From assembly GCF_000169195.2 (NCBI RefSeq), contig NC_016023.1:2356001-2420000 (forward strand): a stretch of DNA of 64,000 bases. The letters are read 5' to 3'. The notes beneath the pieces were generated by a model. The model was not told the origin of the DNA. It searched no databases and saw nothing but the letters and a program-made list of their open reading frames with translations. A program made the position numbers and the translations under genes. This DNA is from Heyndrickxia coagulans 36D1. GTDB taxonomy: Bacteria > Bacillota > Bacilli > Bacillales > Bacillaceae_C. Below are positions 26,092-35,269 of this stretch, in pieces; within the stretch, counting starts at the first letter, position 1, and each line of letters starts with the position of its first letter.

Positions 26092-27987
26092 ATGGATATT
26101 CTGAGGAAACTCACAAACTACCGTGAAGAAGAGGAAAAACTGAGATGGGAAGGAACGTTCAGGGAGTATCTTGACTTGCTAAAAGAAAAGCCATGGGTTG
26201 CACAATCCGCTCATTCCCGAGTTTACAATATGATTAAGGATGCCGGTGTGGAGGAAGTGGACGGAGTAAAAAAATACCGTTTTTTCAGCCATCAATTATT
26301 CGGTTTGGAAGAGGCGCTTGAAAAATTGGTGGAAGAATATTTCCACCCGGCTGCGAAAAGGCTGGATGTCAGAAAACGGATTTTATTGTTGATGGGACCT
26401 GTAAGCGGCGGAAAATCGACGCTTGTGACAATGTTAAAACGGGGCCTTGAAGCGTATTCGCGGACTGAACAGGGCGCTGTATTTGCCATCAAAGGCTGCC
26501 CAATGCATGAAGATCCGCTTCACTTGATTCCGCAACATTTGCGGGCGGATTTTTACGAGGAATACGGTATCCGGATTGAAGGCAATTTGTCTCCTTTGAA
26601 TATGCTGCGGCTGGAGGAAGAGTATGGCGGAAGGATTGAAGACGTGCTCGTTGAAAGGATCTTTTTTTCCGAAGACAAGCGGACGGGGATCGGCACGTTC
26701 AGCCCGTCGGATCCGAAATCGCAGGATATCGCGGATCTAACCGGCAGCATTGATTTTTCGACCATTGCCGAGTACGGTTCCGAATCGGATCCGCGCGCTT
26801 ACCGTTTCGACGGCGAACTGAACAAGGCCAACCGCGGCATTATGGAATTTCAGGAAATGCTCAAATGCGATGAGAAATTTCTCTGGCATCTGTTGTCGCT
26901 GACGCAGGAAGGAAATTTTAAAGCAGGCCGGTTTGCGCTGATTTCTGCTGATGAATTGATCATCGCGCACACGAATGAGACCGAATACCGCTCTTTTATT
27001 GCCAATAAGAAAAACGAAGCTTTGCACTCACGGATTATTGTCATGCCGGTTCCGTATAATTTGCGGGTAACCGAGGAAGAGAAAATTTATGAAAAAATGA
27101 TCCGGGAAAGCGATGTGGCGGATATTCATATCGCTCCGCATACGCTGAAAGTTGCGGCGATGTTTACCATTTTAACAAGGTTGCGCGAACCGAAGCGGGC
27201 GGATATCGATTTGCTTAAGAAAATGCGCTTGTATGACGGGATGGCAGTAGAGGGGTACAATTCACAGGATGTAAAGGAACTGAAAAATGAATACCAGGAT
27301 GAAGGCATGTTCGGGATTGATCCGCGCTATGTCATCAACCGTATTTCCTCTACAATCATCAAAAAAGAAATGAAATCCATCAATGCCCTCGATGTGCTTC
27401 TGTCATTGAAGGAAGGGCTTGACCAGCATCCGTCGATTACCCCGGAATTGAAAGAGAAGTATTTGAATTTCATTTCTTTAGCGCGGAAAGAATACGATGA
27501 AATTGCCAAAAAAGAAGTGCAGAAAGCATTTGTATATTCGTATGAAGAATCGGCGAAAACGCTGATGGACAATTATCTCGACAATGTAGAAGCATTCTGC
27601 AACAAAGTGAAGCTGCATGATCCTTTAACAGGCGAAGAAATTAATCCGGATGAAAAACTGATGCGGTCGATCGAAGAACAGATCGGCATTTCGGAAAATG
27701 CGAAGAAAGCGTTCCGGGAAGAAATCCTCATCCGCATTTCGGCTTATGCGAGAAAAGGGAAACGGTTTGATTATAATTCACACGACCGGCTCCGTGAAGC
27801 CATCCAGAAAAAATTGTTTGCGGATTTAAAAGACGTTGTCAAGATTACAACATCCACAAAAACGCCGGATGAACAGCAGTTGAAGAAGATCAATGAAGTG
27901 GTGGCGCGTTTAATTGATGATTACGGCTATAATTCCACATCGGCCAATGAACTGCTGCGCTATGTCGGGAGCTTGCTGAACCGGTAA
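26092..27987 (+). CDS. prkA: Serine protein kinase PrkA
   Basis: AAA-type protein of 631 aa, the same length as B. subtilis PrkA. The P-loop is 'GPVSGGKSTLV' near residue 102. Walker B and sensor regions follow, and the C-terminal PrkA domain contains 'RKGKRFDYNSHDRLREAI'. Known as a serine kinase and, more recently, an ATP-dependent Lon-like protease, needed for efficient sporulation through sigma-K. The start has GGGGAGG. It is followed by a terminator hairpin and yhbH, the conserved pair (yeaG-yeaH in E. coli), with spoVR 7 kb away. Confidence 0.96.
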   Translation: MDILRKLTNYREEEEKLRWEGTFREYLDLLKEKPWVAQSAHSRVYNMIKDAGVEEVDGVKKYRFFSHQLFGLEEALEKLVEEYFHPAAKRLDVRKRILLLMGPVSGGKSTLVTMLKRGLEAYSRTEQGAVFAIKGCPMHEDPLHLIPQHLRADFYEEYGIRIEGNLSPLNMLRLEEEYGGRIEDVLVERIFFSEDKRTGIGTFSPSDPKSQDIADLTGSIDFSTIAEYGSESDPRAYRFDGELNKANRGIMEFQEMLKCDEKFLWHLLSLTQEGNFKAGRFALISADELIIAHTNETEYRSFIANKKNEALHSRIIVMPVPYNLRVTEEEKIYEKMIRESDVADIHIAPHTLKVAAMFTILTRLREPKRADIDLLKKMRLYDGMAVEGYNSQDVKELKNEYQDEGMFGIDPRYVINRISSTIIKKEMKSINALDVLLSLKEGLDQHPSITPELKEKYLNFISLARKEYDEIAKKEVQKAFVYSYEESAKTLMDNYLDNVEAFCNKVKLHDPLTGEEINPDEKLMRSIEEQIGISENAKKAFREEILIRISAYARKGKRFDYNSHDRLREAIQKKLFADLKDVVKITTSTKTPDEQQLKKINEVVARLIDDYGYNSTSANELLRYVGSLLNR

Positions 27988-27999
27988 TCCGGCAGCCGG

Positions 28000-28027
28000 A
28001 AGCCGGGCGATATCAGCCCGGTTTTTT
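28000..28027 (+). terminator. Terminator between prkA and yhbH
   Basis: CCGGGC / GCCCGG stem with a 7-nt loop and TTTTTT. It lies 13 bp after prkA, so yhbH likely has its own promoter in the 180 bp that follow or depends on read-through. Confidence 0.8.
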
Positions 28028-28209
28028 CCTTATCCGGCTTTAGCCTGTTTCTAAAAGAAAAATGTCAAATATTCTGCCTTATTGCATAAGATAGAGTAAT
28101 CTTAAATGTGATGATCCAAGTTTTTAAACGCCAAAATAGCATATGTTAGGATATCCGGTATGGTGACGGCGAAATTCTCGGCAAATTTTTCAAAAAAGGG
28201 AGGATGAGC

Positions 28210-29376
28210 ATGGATAAACAGGATCAGAAGCATTTTGTTCTTTCACAGGAAGACTGGTCGCTCCACCGCAAAGGGCATGATGACCAGGTCCGCCATCAGG
28301 AAAAGGTCCAGGAAGCCATCCGCAACAATCTGCCCGACTTAATTACGGAAGAAAGCATCATTATGTCAGACGGCCGGGATGTTGTCAAAATACCGATCCG
28401 GTCATTGGACGAATATAAAATTCGCTATAATTATGATAAAAATAAACATGTCGGCCAGGGCCAGGGCGATTCCAAAGTCGGTGATATCATTGCACGCGAC
28501 GGTTCCCCCGAGCAGGGACCGGGCAAAGGCCAGGGAGCAGGCGACCAGCCGGGAGAAGACTATTATGAAGCGGAAGTATCTCTGATGGAAATCGAGGAAG
28601 CATTGTTCAGCCAATTGGAACTGCCAAATCTTCAAAGGAAAGAGCGAGATGAGAACACGGTAGAGGCGATTGAGTTTAACGATATCCGGAAAACGGGGCT
28701 AATGGGCAATATTGATAAAAAACGGACGATGATGTCGGCGTTTAAAAGGAATGCGATGAATGGCAAACCGGCCTTTCACCCGATCGTGCCGGAAGATCTC
28801 AAATTCCGCACATGGAATGAAGTGGAAAAACCGGAATCAAAAGCGGTTGTCCTTGCGATGATGGATACAAGTGGAAGTATGGGGATATGGGAAAAGTATA
28901 TGGCGCGCAGCTTTTTCTTCTGGATGACGCGTTTTTTGCGGACGAAATACGAGACCGTGGAAATTGAATTTATCGCCCACCATACAGAGGCAAAAGTCGT
29001 ATCAGAGGAAGATTTCTTTTCAAAAGGGGAGTCCGGCGGCACGATCTGTTCATCGGCTTACCGGAAAGCGCTCAGCCTGATCAATGAAAAATATGACCCG
29101 TACCGCTTTAATATTTATCCTTTCCATTTTTCGGACGGCGACAACCTGACATCAGACAATGCGCGCTGCGTGAAACTTGTCCAGGAAATTATGAAAGTCT
29201 CGAATATGTTCTACTACGGGGAAGTGAACCAGTACAACCGCCATAGCACCCTCATGTCGGCCTATAAAAATATTAAAGATGAGAAATTTAAATATTACGT
29301 GCTGAAACAAAAAGCAGATGTTTTCCATGCGATGAAAAGTTTCTTTTCAAAGGAAGCAGACAAAGCTTTGGCATAA
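28210..29376 (+). CDS. yhbH: Sporulation protein YhbH (DUF444)
   Basis: DUF444 family, 388 aa, partner of PrkA. A charged Gly/Gln-rich low-complexity segment lies at about 75-120. The C-terminal half is von Willebrand A-like: '[19 protein letters not shown]' has the DxSxS metal site. ATG at 28210 is chosen because AAGGGAGG ends 6 nt upstream; ATG at 28204 overlaps that spacing. B. subtilis YhbH is expressed in the mother cell under sigma-E and is needed for normal sporulation. Mechanism unknown. Confidence 0.93.
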   Translation: MDKQDQKHFVLSQEDWSLHRKGHDDQVRHQEKVQEAIRNNLPDLITEESIIMSDGRDVVKIPIRSLDEYKIRYNYDKNKHVGQGQGDSKVGDIIARDGSPEQGPGKGQGAGDQPGEDYYEAEVSLMEIEEALFSQLELPNLQRKERDENTVEAIEFNDIRKTGLMGNIDKKRTMMSAFKRNAMNGKPAFHPIVPEDLKFRTWNEVEKPESKAVVLAMMDTSGSMGIWEKYMARSFFFWMTRFLRTKYETVEIEFIAHHTEAKVVSEEDFFSKGESGGTICSSAYRKALSLINEKYDPYRFNIYPFHFSDGDNLTSDNARCVKLVQEIMKVSNMFYYGEVNQYNRHSTLMSAYKNIKDEKFKYYVLKQKADVFHAMKSFFSKEADKALA

Positions 29377-29379
29377 GAA

Positions 29380-29419
29380 GAAAGGGGCTGCACAACGGCT
29401 GATGCGGGCCCCTTATTTT
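29380..29419 (+). terminator. yhbH terminator
   Basis: AAGGGGC / GCCCCTT stem with a loop of about 19 nt, followed by ATTTTT, just after the yhbH stop codon. Confidence 0.7.
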
Positions 29420-29507
29420 TGCGGGTGCTGATAACGGGTGATTCACCTGATTCTGTGTGTGCCGCGTGCTGTGATCTCATAAGTTTTCTACCCATATCTT
29501 ATATTTA

Positions 29508-29742
29508 GGGCTTGCTGAACGAATCCGACGCTGAGTTTGTGCCCAATTTATCTACAACATCTGTCTCAAAATATAGAAGAATCCTTTTGCGAAAAGGGGT
29601 GATTTGATCTTCTCCATACGTTGAATCGGATTTCACGTGCAGGCATTTCCCTGGATTTGTTGTAAAACCCATGCATTTAAATGGTGGCCAAAGCTGTCAG
29701 CAGCCTTGCCAAATCTAGGAATTTCACTTATTCAGCAAGCCC
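29508..29742. mobile_element. MITE-like element, 235 bp, 12-bp TIRs
   Basis: Perfect 12-bp terminal inverted repeats GGGCTTGCTGAA / TTCAGCAAGCCC bound a 235-bp segment with no intact reading frame. It is flanked by a 6-bp direct repeat TATTTA (29502-29507 and 29743-29748), a typical target-site duplication. The size and absence of a transposase make it a non-autonomous element mobilised in trans. The TIR resembles insertion sequences with GGGCTTGCTGAA ends, but the parent family is not certain. It truncates the neighbouring small gene. Confidence 0.8.
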
Positions 29743-29954
29743 TATTTAAGAATGCCATCTTCCAAAAATTCTTCTGTATGAACAAGGTATGTTACATCCG
29801 GTAATCCACATAAAGCGTAGGAAAGGACACTTGCAACTTTCAAATCAGGCGTAATGAATCCTCTTCCTTCCCCCATATCACTAACACTGGAGAATCCTAC
29901 TTCCTCAGCTTCCCAAAATGTATCATAAATTCTGTCGTCTATTGTCCATTCCAT
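29742..29954 (-). pseudogene. Small gene truncated at its 3' end by the MITE
   Basis: A 70-aa frame starting with ATG behind AAGGAG ('MEWTIDDRIYDTFWEAEEVGF'). Its TAG stop is created at the insertion junction: TA comes from the target duplication and G from the element's inverted repeat. Removing the element and one TATTTA copy extends the frame by nine codons to a natural TGA, giving about 79 aa and the ending KYKIWVENL. The shortened protein may still work. No family recognised; it is acidic, with a predicted compact fold. Probably first or sole gene. Confidence 0.65.
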
Positions 29955-29986
29955 AGGGATATCTCCTTTCCTTCATGCTATGGCCG

Positions 29987-30547
29987 TTAAAAATGCTCTT
30001 CTCTTAAAATGGAATAGATTTTGAGATCCCAATGTTTTCCTTTTCTATAAACGGCTTTGCGCAAAGTGCCTTCATAGGTCATGCCGGCTTTTTCCATGAC
30101 GCGGGCCGACGCGATATTTTCTGCAAAACAGCGGGCCTGGATGCGGATCAAATACATGTGTTCAAACCCGAAAGCAATCAGCTTTTTAGCGGCTTCTGTC
30201 ATGATGCCTTTTCCCCAGTGCTCAGGAGAAAGGGCATAGCCAATCTCGGCCGTCCTTTCTTCCGGCTTCCACCATACAAAATCGACCGTCCCGATCAGCT
30301 TTCGTGTCTCTTTGTCTTCAATTCCCCAGGGGGCAATCTTGTGTTCGCGGTACTGGCTGAGCACAAAATTTATAAAATTTTTCGAATCGCGGACAGACCG
30401 GTGTGCATCCCACGTCACGTATTTTGCTACTTCACTTCTTGACGCATAGGAAAATAAATCGAGCACGTCATCCCGCTTGAGCTTTCTTAAAACAAGCCGG
30501 TCCGTTTCAAGCAGTGGCAAGTTCCGGTATATGTCTTCGATTCTCAC
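29987..30547 (-). CDS. GNAT acetyltransferase (RimJ/RimL-like)
   Basis: GNAT-fold N-acetyltransferase, 186 aa. 'LETDRLVLRKLKRDDVLDLF' is the RimJ/RimL N-terminal signature. The acetyl-CoA pyrophosphate loop is in 'LSPEHWGKGIMTEA' (Q/HxxGxG/I pattern), and 'ASARVMEKAGMTYEGTLRKA' completes motif B. It could acetylate ribosomal protein N-termini or small molecules; the substrate is unknown. It is 32 bp downstream of the MITE-truncated gene's start in the opposite sense of coordinates, that is, upstream on the same strand, so the two may share a transcript. Confidence 0.88.
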   Translation of the reverse strand: MRIEDIYRNLPLLETDRLVLRKLKRDDVLDLFSYASRSEVAKYVTWDAHRSVRDSKNFINFVLSQYREHKIAPWGIEDKETRKLIGTVDFVWWKPEERTAEIGYALSPEHWGKGIMTEAAKKLIAFGFEHMYLIRIQARCFAENIASARVMEKAGMTYEGTLRKAVYRKGKHWDLKIYSILREEHF

Positions 30548-30636
30548 ATCTATCCCTCGCAGTTCTGAATGGTTTATTAAAAATGTATCATAAAATGGAA
30601 ATTTTTCAATTGTCTATGTAAATTTCTTTTGCATAT

Positions 30637-30667
30637 AAAAAGAGCATGCTTAACGCTGCTCTTTTTT
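30637..30667. terminator. Bidirectional terminator after pit
   Basis: AAAAAGAGC / GCTCTTTTT stem with 12-nt loop, 10 bp beyond the pit stop on the minus strand. Confidence 0.8.
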
Positions 30668-30676
30668 CACCCCGTT

Positions 30677-31675
30677 TTACCAAAAAAGGTTTACAATATG
30701 ATAAATCGCACCGGATAAAACGGCTGAAATCGGAAGGGTAATGACCCAAGTGATCACCATTCTTTTTGCAGTATCCCATTTGACCCCTTTAATTCGGTGG
30801 GCCGAACCAACCCCGAGAATGGAAGAAGAAATGACATGGGTGGTGCTGACCGGCAAGTGTATAAATGTTGCACCAAAAATAATGAAAGCTGAACTCAAGT
30901 CGGCTGCAACCCCGTTAATCGGCCGGATCTTCATAATATTGACGCCGACCGTTTTAATAATCCGCCAGCCGCCGATCGATGTCCCAAGCCCCATTGCCGC
31001 CGCACAACCGACCTGGACCCAGAATGGAATATGGTTCTCGGCAATATAATGGTTGGCAATCAAAGCCATTGTGATAATCCCCATCGATTTCTGGGCATCA
31101 TTTGTCCCATGGGAGTAAGACTGGAGAGCGGCGGTGAAAATTTGGATCAGCCGGAAGTGTCGGTTCGTTTTCGCAAGCTTAAAATTCTGAAATGCAACTT
31201 TAAAAATGCTGTAAACCGTAAAACCGACCGTAAAAGCGAGGATCGGGGATAAAATTAAGGCTTCAATAATGCTGATAAAACCACGATATTCGATTACATG
31301 AAAACCTGACGAGGCAATCGCCGCGCCGGCAATGGATCCGATGATGGCATGGGAAGAACTGCTCGGAATGCCGAAATACCATGTAATCAAATTCCAAATA
31401 ATCGCTGACATCAGTGAGGACAAAATGACCACCTGTCCGTTTGCAAGGGTGAACGGGTTTACAATACTTTCCGTAATGGTCTCGGCAACACCTGTAAAAG
31501 AAATGGCGCCGAGAAAATTCATAAGCGCGGCCATTACGATCGCATGCCGGGGTTTTAATGCTTTTGTCGAAACGGCCGTTGCAATCGCGTTAGCCGTGTC
31601 ATGGAATCCATTGATGAAGTCGAATCCAAATCCAAAAATTACTATTAAGACAGTTAATACTAAAATGCTATCCAT
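30677..31675 (-). CDS. pit: Low-affinity inorganic phosphate transporter (Pit)
   Basis: PiT-family symporter, 332 aa, about ten transmembrane helices. The duplicated PiT signature is seen in 'GFDFINGFHDTANAIATAVST' and 'AALQSYSHGTNDAQKSMGIITMAL'. It imports metal-phosphate with protons. It is 12 bp downstream of the DUF47 gene and forms a two-gene operon, the ykaA-pit arrangement of B. subtilis. Confidence 0.95.
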   Translation of the reverse strand: MDSILVLTVLIVIFGFGFDFINGFHDTANAIATAVSTKALKPRHAIVMAALMNFLGAISFTGVAETITESIVNPFTLANGQVVILSSLMSAIIWNLITWYFGIPSSSSHAIIGSIAGAAIASSGFHVIEYRGFISIIEALILSPILAFTVGFTVYSIFKVAFQNFKLAKTNRHFRLIQIFTAALQSYSHGTNDAQKSMGIITMALIANHYIAENHIPFWVQVGCAAAMGLGTSIGGWRIIKTVGVNIMKIRPINGVAADLSSAFIIFGATFIHLPVSTTHVISSSILGVGSAHRIKGVKWDTAKRMVITWVITLPISAVLSGAIYHIVNLFW

Positions 31676-31687
31676 TCAGCAGACTCC

Positions 31688-32308
31688 TCACGCATTTTTC
31701 ATGATAATCGTCTCTAAAATGTTGGCCACCGTCTGGCAGTAGTCGGCCACATCTTCCATCTTTTCATACAAATCCTTATATTTGATCAGGCGAATCGGGT
31801 CTTTTTCGTTTTGAAAGAGGTGAATTAATGATTTTCTTAAAATTTCGTCACAATGGAATTCAAATTCTTTAATTTTAATGGCATGCGGGCGGATCTTGTC
31901 GAGTTTTTTCGAAAAAAGGATGTCAATTGCTTTTTCAATTTCGTCGGTACAGCGGCGGATCATTTCAACAAATTCGACCATAAAATCGTCCGCCTGGTAA
32001 ATATTGTACAGTTCAAATAATCCGGAAACTTCTTCAATGCCGTCCAGCACGTCATCGAGGCTGTTCGTTAGTGACAAAAGGTCTTCCCGTTCAATCGGGG
32101 TGATAAAGGCATCGTTCAGTTCCAGAATCATGTCATGGACGTAAGTATCCCCGGTCGTTTCGTATTCTTTCATTTTTTCAGTAAAAATTTTTAAATCGTC
32201 TTTATTATGGATTTTATAGTCGGCAAAGTAATTGGTGGCTTCCCGGAGGTTGGTCGAAATATGGCCAAACAGCACTGTAAACTTGTCTTTCTTGTTTTTA
32301 AATACCAT
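31688..32308 (-). CDS. ykaA: DUF47 phosphate-transport accessory protein (YkaA/PhoU-like)
   Basis: A 206-aa cytoplasmic helical protein of the DUF47 family, related to PhoU. Paired acidic segments 'DDVLDGIEEVSGLFELY' and 'KMEDVADYCQTVANILET' carry the E/DxxxD metal-binding pattern of PhoU bundles. It probably gates or senses the Pit transporter encoded directly downstream. The start ATG has GAGGATC-type ribosome sequence. First gene of the operon. Confidence 0.92.
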   Translation of the reverse strand: MVFKNKKDKFTVLFGHISTNLREATNYFADYKIHNKDDLKIFTEKMKEYETTGDTYVHDMILELNDAFITPIEREDLLSLTNSLDDVLDGIEEVSGLFELYNIYQADDFMVEFVEMIRRCTDEIEKAIDILFSKKLDKIRPHAIKIKEFEFHCDEILRKSLIHLFQNEKDPIRLIKYKDLYEKMEDVADYCQTVANILETIIMKNA

Positions 32309-32645
32309 GTAAGATCCTCCTCATATCCTTTTCATTATCAAACGTCTTTATTTTATCTGATTTCCTGCGAAGATAAAAGAAGAATGTCGAAAATAAAATT
32401 TTGTATACGGTTCCAATTTTCGACTTTCGTCAAAAAGCTAAAAACAGGTTGCTTTGTTGGAAGAAAGTCCGGCTATGAGGCTTGGGCTTTTGTCCCGCTT
32501 TTTCAGAAAAAATCCAATCTTTTTAGGGGGCAGGGCCATGGTCACATTTACCATACTTTTTTCCCGTTTTCCTATGCTATGCTGTACTTATATTGCGCCT
32601 ATGATTTGGCTTACATATGGATTTTTCAAAAAGGGTGGGACTGCT
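32309..32645. other. Divergent spacer, no separate gene seen
   Basis: About 335 bp between ykaA and the DUF5365-like gene. The plus frame of the next gene stays open upstream to about 32454, but no ribosome site supports starting there. It should contain both promoters; I cannot place them. Confidence 0.35.
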
Positions 32646-33041
32646 GTGAAGATCGTTTATGCTGCTACGGAAGAACAGATGGATAAGATCGCGGAATTGG
32701 TCCGCCATATGTTTACAGAAGTATTTCCTGATTACTTTACGGATGAGGAGATCACCGCATTCCAGCGCGACAGGGTGCTTGCCCTGCCGGATGACCCAAC
32801 AGAACAAATCGGCACTTTAAAAGCAGGGTATCAGATGATTGCCAGTCTGCAGACCATCATTTCCATTTTGGAAACGGAAGAGAATAAGCGGGACGAGCAT
32901 TACGCCGGCCTGTTTGAATTTAATAAATTTACGCTTGAACAGTTTGGTTTGCATTTTCCTTTTTCGTTTTCCCATTTTCAGAAGAAGCATACGGATACGT
33001 TCAGTATGTTTAAAAAAGCAGCCAATCGCCTGCTTGTGTAA
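32646..33041 (+). CDS. Hypothetical protein, YhcU/DUF5365-like
   Basis: A 131-aa soluble protein. GTG at 32646 follows AGGGTGGGA. The upstream open frame contains a hydrophobic stretch but has no ribosome site and is probably untranslated. The sequence is mostly helical and charged ('TEEQMDKIAELVRHMFTEVF', 'ASLQTIISILETEENKRDEH'). Length and style resemble B. subtilis YhcU (DUF5365), function unknown. It ends at a shared bidirectional terminator, convergent with the disulfide genes. Confidence 0.75.
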   Translation: MKIVYAATEEQMDKIAELVRHMFTEVFPDYFTDEEITAFQRDRVLALPDDPTEQIGTLKAGYQMIASLQTIISILETEENKRDEHYAGLFEFNKFTLEQFGLHFPFSFSHFQKKHTDTFSMFKKAANRLLV

Positions 33042-33077
33042 AAAATAATGCCCGGAAAAACCGGGCATTATTTTTTT
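33041..33077. terminator. Bidirectional terminator
   Basis: AATAATGCCCGG / CCGGGCATTATT stem with AAAAA loop and a T-run of seven. It serves the DUF5365-like gene on the plus strand and can serve the thioredoxin-like operon on the minus strand. Confidence 0.9.
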
Positions 33078-33102
33078 GAGGGTTCCTTGCAAGCACGCAG
33101 CC

Positions 33103-33585
33103 TTATTTTTTTACATGTGCTTTAAACCATTGGCGGAACTCCTGTTTTGTATGCTCTCCGACAAGGCGTGCGGCTTCTTTGCCGTTTTTGTAATGGACGA
33201 TCGTCGGTGTCGCTTTGATTTTGTAGTCATCCCAGCCGCTTTCGAATTCAGTCAGGTTAAATTCCTTCAAATCGATGCCCATATCTTTCGCGAGCGGTGA
33301 TACAACAGGCGTCGTCCGTTTGCAATGCGGGCAGGTCGGCATGAAATAATAAACGGTGACATCTTTGCCGGATTTTAAATCACGGTTCAGTTCTTTTGGC
33401 AAAATAATATTCTGGTAAAGAGGGTCATCCAGCTGGTCACGCGTTTCCGCCGATAATTTGCTTACACTTTTTGCGGGTGCATACGGATTGTTTTTCGCCT
33501 GCTGGGATTGCTTATACTTTGTGATTCCGGCAATCCCGCCAAAAACAATGAGAACAATGGCCAAAAAAAGGATAATTTTTTTCAT
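33103..33585 (-). CDS. Membrane-anchored thioredoxin-like protein (CPHC)
   Basis: A 160-aa thioredoxin-fold protein with an N-terminal membrane anchor (about 3-21) and an extracytoplasmic domain. The active site is 'YYFMPTCPHCKRT' (CxxC with Pro-His, as in DsbA-type oxidases) and the cis-Pro is in 'KATPTIVHYK'. It is 20 bp downstream of bdbC. The pair would form an extracellular disulfide-making system, with this protein as the dithiol oxidase recharged by BdbC, in place of the usual BdbD. Confidence 0.88.
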   Translation of the reverse strand: MKKIILFLAIVLIVFGGIAGITKYKQSQQAKNNPYAPAKSVSKLSAETRDQLDDPLYQNIILPKELNRDLKSGKDVTVYYFMPTCPHCKRTTPVVSPLAKDMGIDLKEFNLTEFESGWDDYKIKATPTIVHYKNGKEAARLVGEHTKQEFRQWFKAHVKK

Positions 33586-33604
33586 GATAATCCTCCAGTT
33601 GTGT

Positions 33605-34033
33605 TTACTTGGAAGTGCCAGCCTGCTTCCAAACGATGAGACTTGAAATAAAAATCAGGACAAATGCTGTGAGAGCCAAAAAGGGGATGGTGATAAAGCC
33701 GAACCAGTTGATGTATTCCGCCGTACAGGGGATGCGGCCGCATGCAGGAAGCCTGTCCGAAAAAAAAGCAAGTTTTTGCAGACAGTAATGGTAAAGTGAC
33801 ACACACATGCCGATTCCGGACAAAACAGCGGTATAAAGCGACATGCGGGTATCTTTCCTGGCAACGGCCATCCCGATCAGGACCGTCATTGGATACATGA
33901 GAATGCGCTGGTACCAGCACAGTTCGCACGGTTCATACCCCTTAATTTCCGAAAAATAAAGACTGCCGAGCGTAGCAACGACCGAAACCGCCCAGGCAAA
34001 AAACCAAATCTCTTCCCTCCGTCCTCTACTCAA
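33605..34033 (-). CDS. bdbC: Disulfide-bond formation protein, DsbB/BdbC family
   Basis: Integral membrane quinone-linked oxidoreductase, 142 aa, four helices. First redox pair in 'YEPCELCWYQRILMYP', second in 'LPACGRIPCTAEYINWFGF'. TTG at 34031-34033 is chosen because AAGGAGGT lies 6 nt upstream; the open frame extends about 40 codons further without a site. Length fits B. subtilis BdbC (138 aa). It reoxidises the thioredoxin-like partner encoded next and passes electrons to the quinone pool. Confidence 0.93.
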   Translation of the reverse strand: MSRGRREEIWFFAWAVSVVATLGSLYFSEIKGYEPCELCWYQRILMYPMTVLIGMAVARKDTRMSLYTAVLSGIGMCVSLYHYCLQKLAFFSDRLPACGRIPCTAEYINWFGFITIPFLALTAFVLIFISSLIVWKQAGTSK

Positions 34034-34470
34034 TCCCTTACCTCCTTCATCAATCCCTTCCTTGTAAATTATAGTATCCATCCCAAAAAATGAAAAGCGG
34101 AGGCGACTGTTCAGCCTGGCGACTGTTCCGGCCGGAATAGACATGCGCTTCATGATGGACGGGTTATTCCACTCGATGGGCTAGGAGCAACAGCCGGACA
34201 AAGAAAGGCGGAGGCGACTGTACAGCGGCGTACGGATTTTATCGTCTTCGGCCGAGCGAAAGGAAACACGATGAATCGTCGCCCGCCTATCGTAGGAGAG
34301 GGGACTGGAAATTCACAAGCCGACAGCCCCCGCACCTGGACAATGAGAAGCGGAGAGCGTTCGCCCGCGGGCAGTACAATCACTTGTCGAATAAGCCCGG
34401 CAAGTTTACAATAAAATATGTCTATCATTCTGACTTTTTGCATGATTATGCATTCAAGGGAGGGCCTCAA
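34034..34470. other. Gap with spaced repeats, no gene
   Basis: About 435 bp between divergent bdbC and the SGNH hydrolase. It contains the paired GCGGAGGCGACTGT elements described separately and several short G+C-rich inverted repeats. Frames here on both strands lack ribosome sites. Confidence 0.45.
34092..34226 (+). repeat. Two copies of a GCGGAGGCGACTGT element
   Basis: The 24-bp segments at 34092-34115 and 34203-34226 agree at 22 positions (core GCGGAGGCGACTGT, then TCAGC or ACAGC), 111 bp apart on the same strand. The first is followed by a partial GGCGACTGTTC repeat at 34119-34129. Likely an intergenic repeat family (REP/MITE-like) or a structured RNA. Confidence 0.55.
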
Positions 34471-35172
34471 ATGAAAATTGTTTGTTTCGGGGATAGTATT
34501 ACAAGAGGTGTCACTTGTATAAAAGGAAGGCTCCGGATTTTAAAAGACAATTATCCCACAGTACTTCAGCAGTATTTTGGTGACAGCAGCACAGAGATTG
34601 TTAATAAAGGCGTGTTCAATGATAATTCCGACCTGCTTGTTCGGCGTCTCGACAAGGATGTGATCGGCGAGCATCCCCATGCCGTGCTGATCTGTATTGG
34701 CGGTAATGACTGCAATTTCAAATGGAACGAAGTAGCAGAGAAACCGGATGATACGCATGTCCCGGTTGTACCCCTTGAGCGATATGCGAACAATATCAGG
34801 CATCTAGTCAAAACCGTAAAAGAACAGGGCATTACGCCCATTTTGCTGACGCTCCCGCCGCTTGACCCGAAACGCTACTACCAGTCCATCAGTGCACGCT
34901 TTGGGAAAAGCATCGGCCACTGGATCGGATTGTCGGGCGGTATTGAACACTGGCACGGCCAATATAACAGGTGCCTGAAAAAACTCATCAACCAGTTGAA
35001 CGTCCCGGCCATTGATGTCCGGACAGCGATCAAAAAAGCCGGTGACCTGAAGGACTTGATCAGTGATGATGGCATCCATTTAACAGCAGAAGGTTATAAA
35101 GTAATGGCGAAAACAATTTACACGGATTTAACTGCGCAATTTGCCGGGCAAAAAGCCGGGAGCGGAATTTAA
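34471..35172 (+). CDS. SGNH/GDSL-type esterase
   Basis: Cytoplasmic serine hydrolase, 233 aa, with no signal peptide from the ATG chosen (AAGGGAGG 7 nt upstream). Block I 'CFGDSITRGVT' has the nucleophile Ser, block III 'IGGNDCNF' the Asn, and block V 'SDDGIHLTAEG' the Asp and His. Distinct from the secreted SGNH hydrolase at 6393. Substrate unknown; a lysophospholipase- or acetylesterase-like role is common in the family. Single gene with its own terminator. Confidence 0.88.
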   Translation: MKIVCFGDSITRGVTCIKGRLRILKDNYPTVLQQYFGDSSTEIVNKGVFNDNSDLLVRRLDKDVIGEHPHAVLICIGGNDCNFKWNEVAEKPDDTHVPVVPLERYANNIRHLVKTVKEQGITPILLTLPPLDPKRYYQSISARFGKSIGHWIGLSGGIEHWHGQYNRCLKKLINQLNVPAIDVRTAIKKAGDLKDLISDDGIHLTAEGYKVMAKTIYTDLTAQFAGQKAGSGI

Positions 35173-35269
35173 GCAATACAAGCAGGCAAGAGGGGTTTCC
35201 GGCGGTTTGACCGAACGTCACAGATGCTGCCCGCCCCTTGCACAAAACAAACCAACCATATTTGTGATC

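Noticed and set aside
32454-32645. N-terminal extension of the DUF5365-like protein with a hydrophobic stretch
   Set aside because: No ribosome site at the upstream start, while GTG 32646 has one and gives the usual family length.
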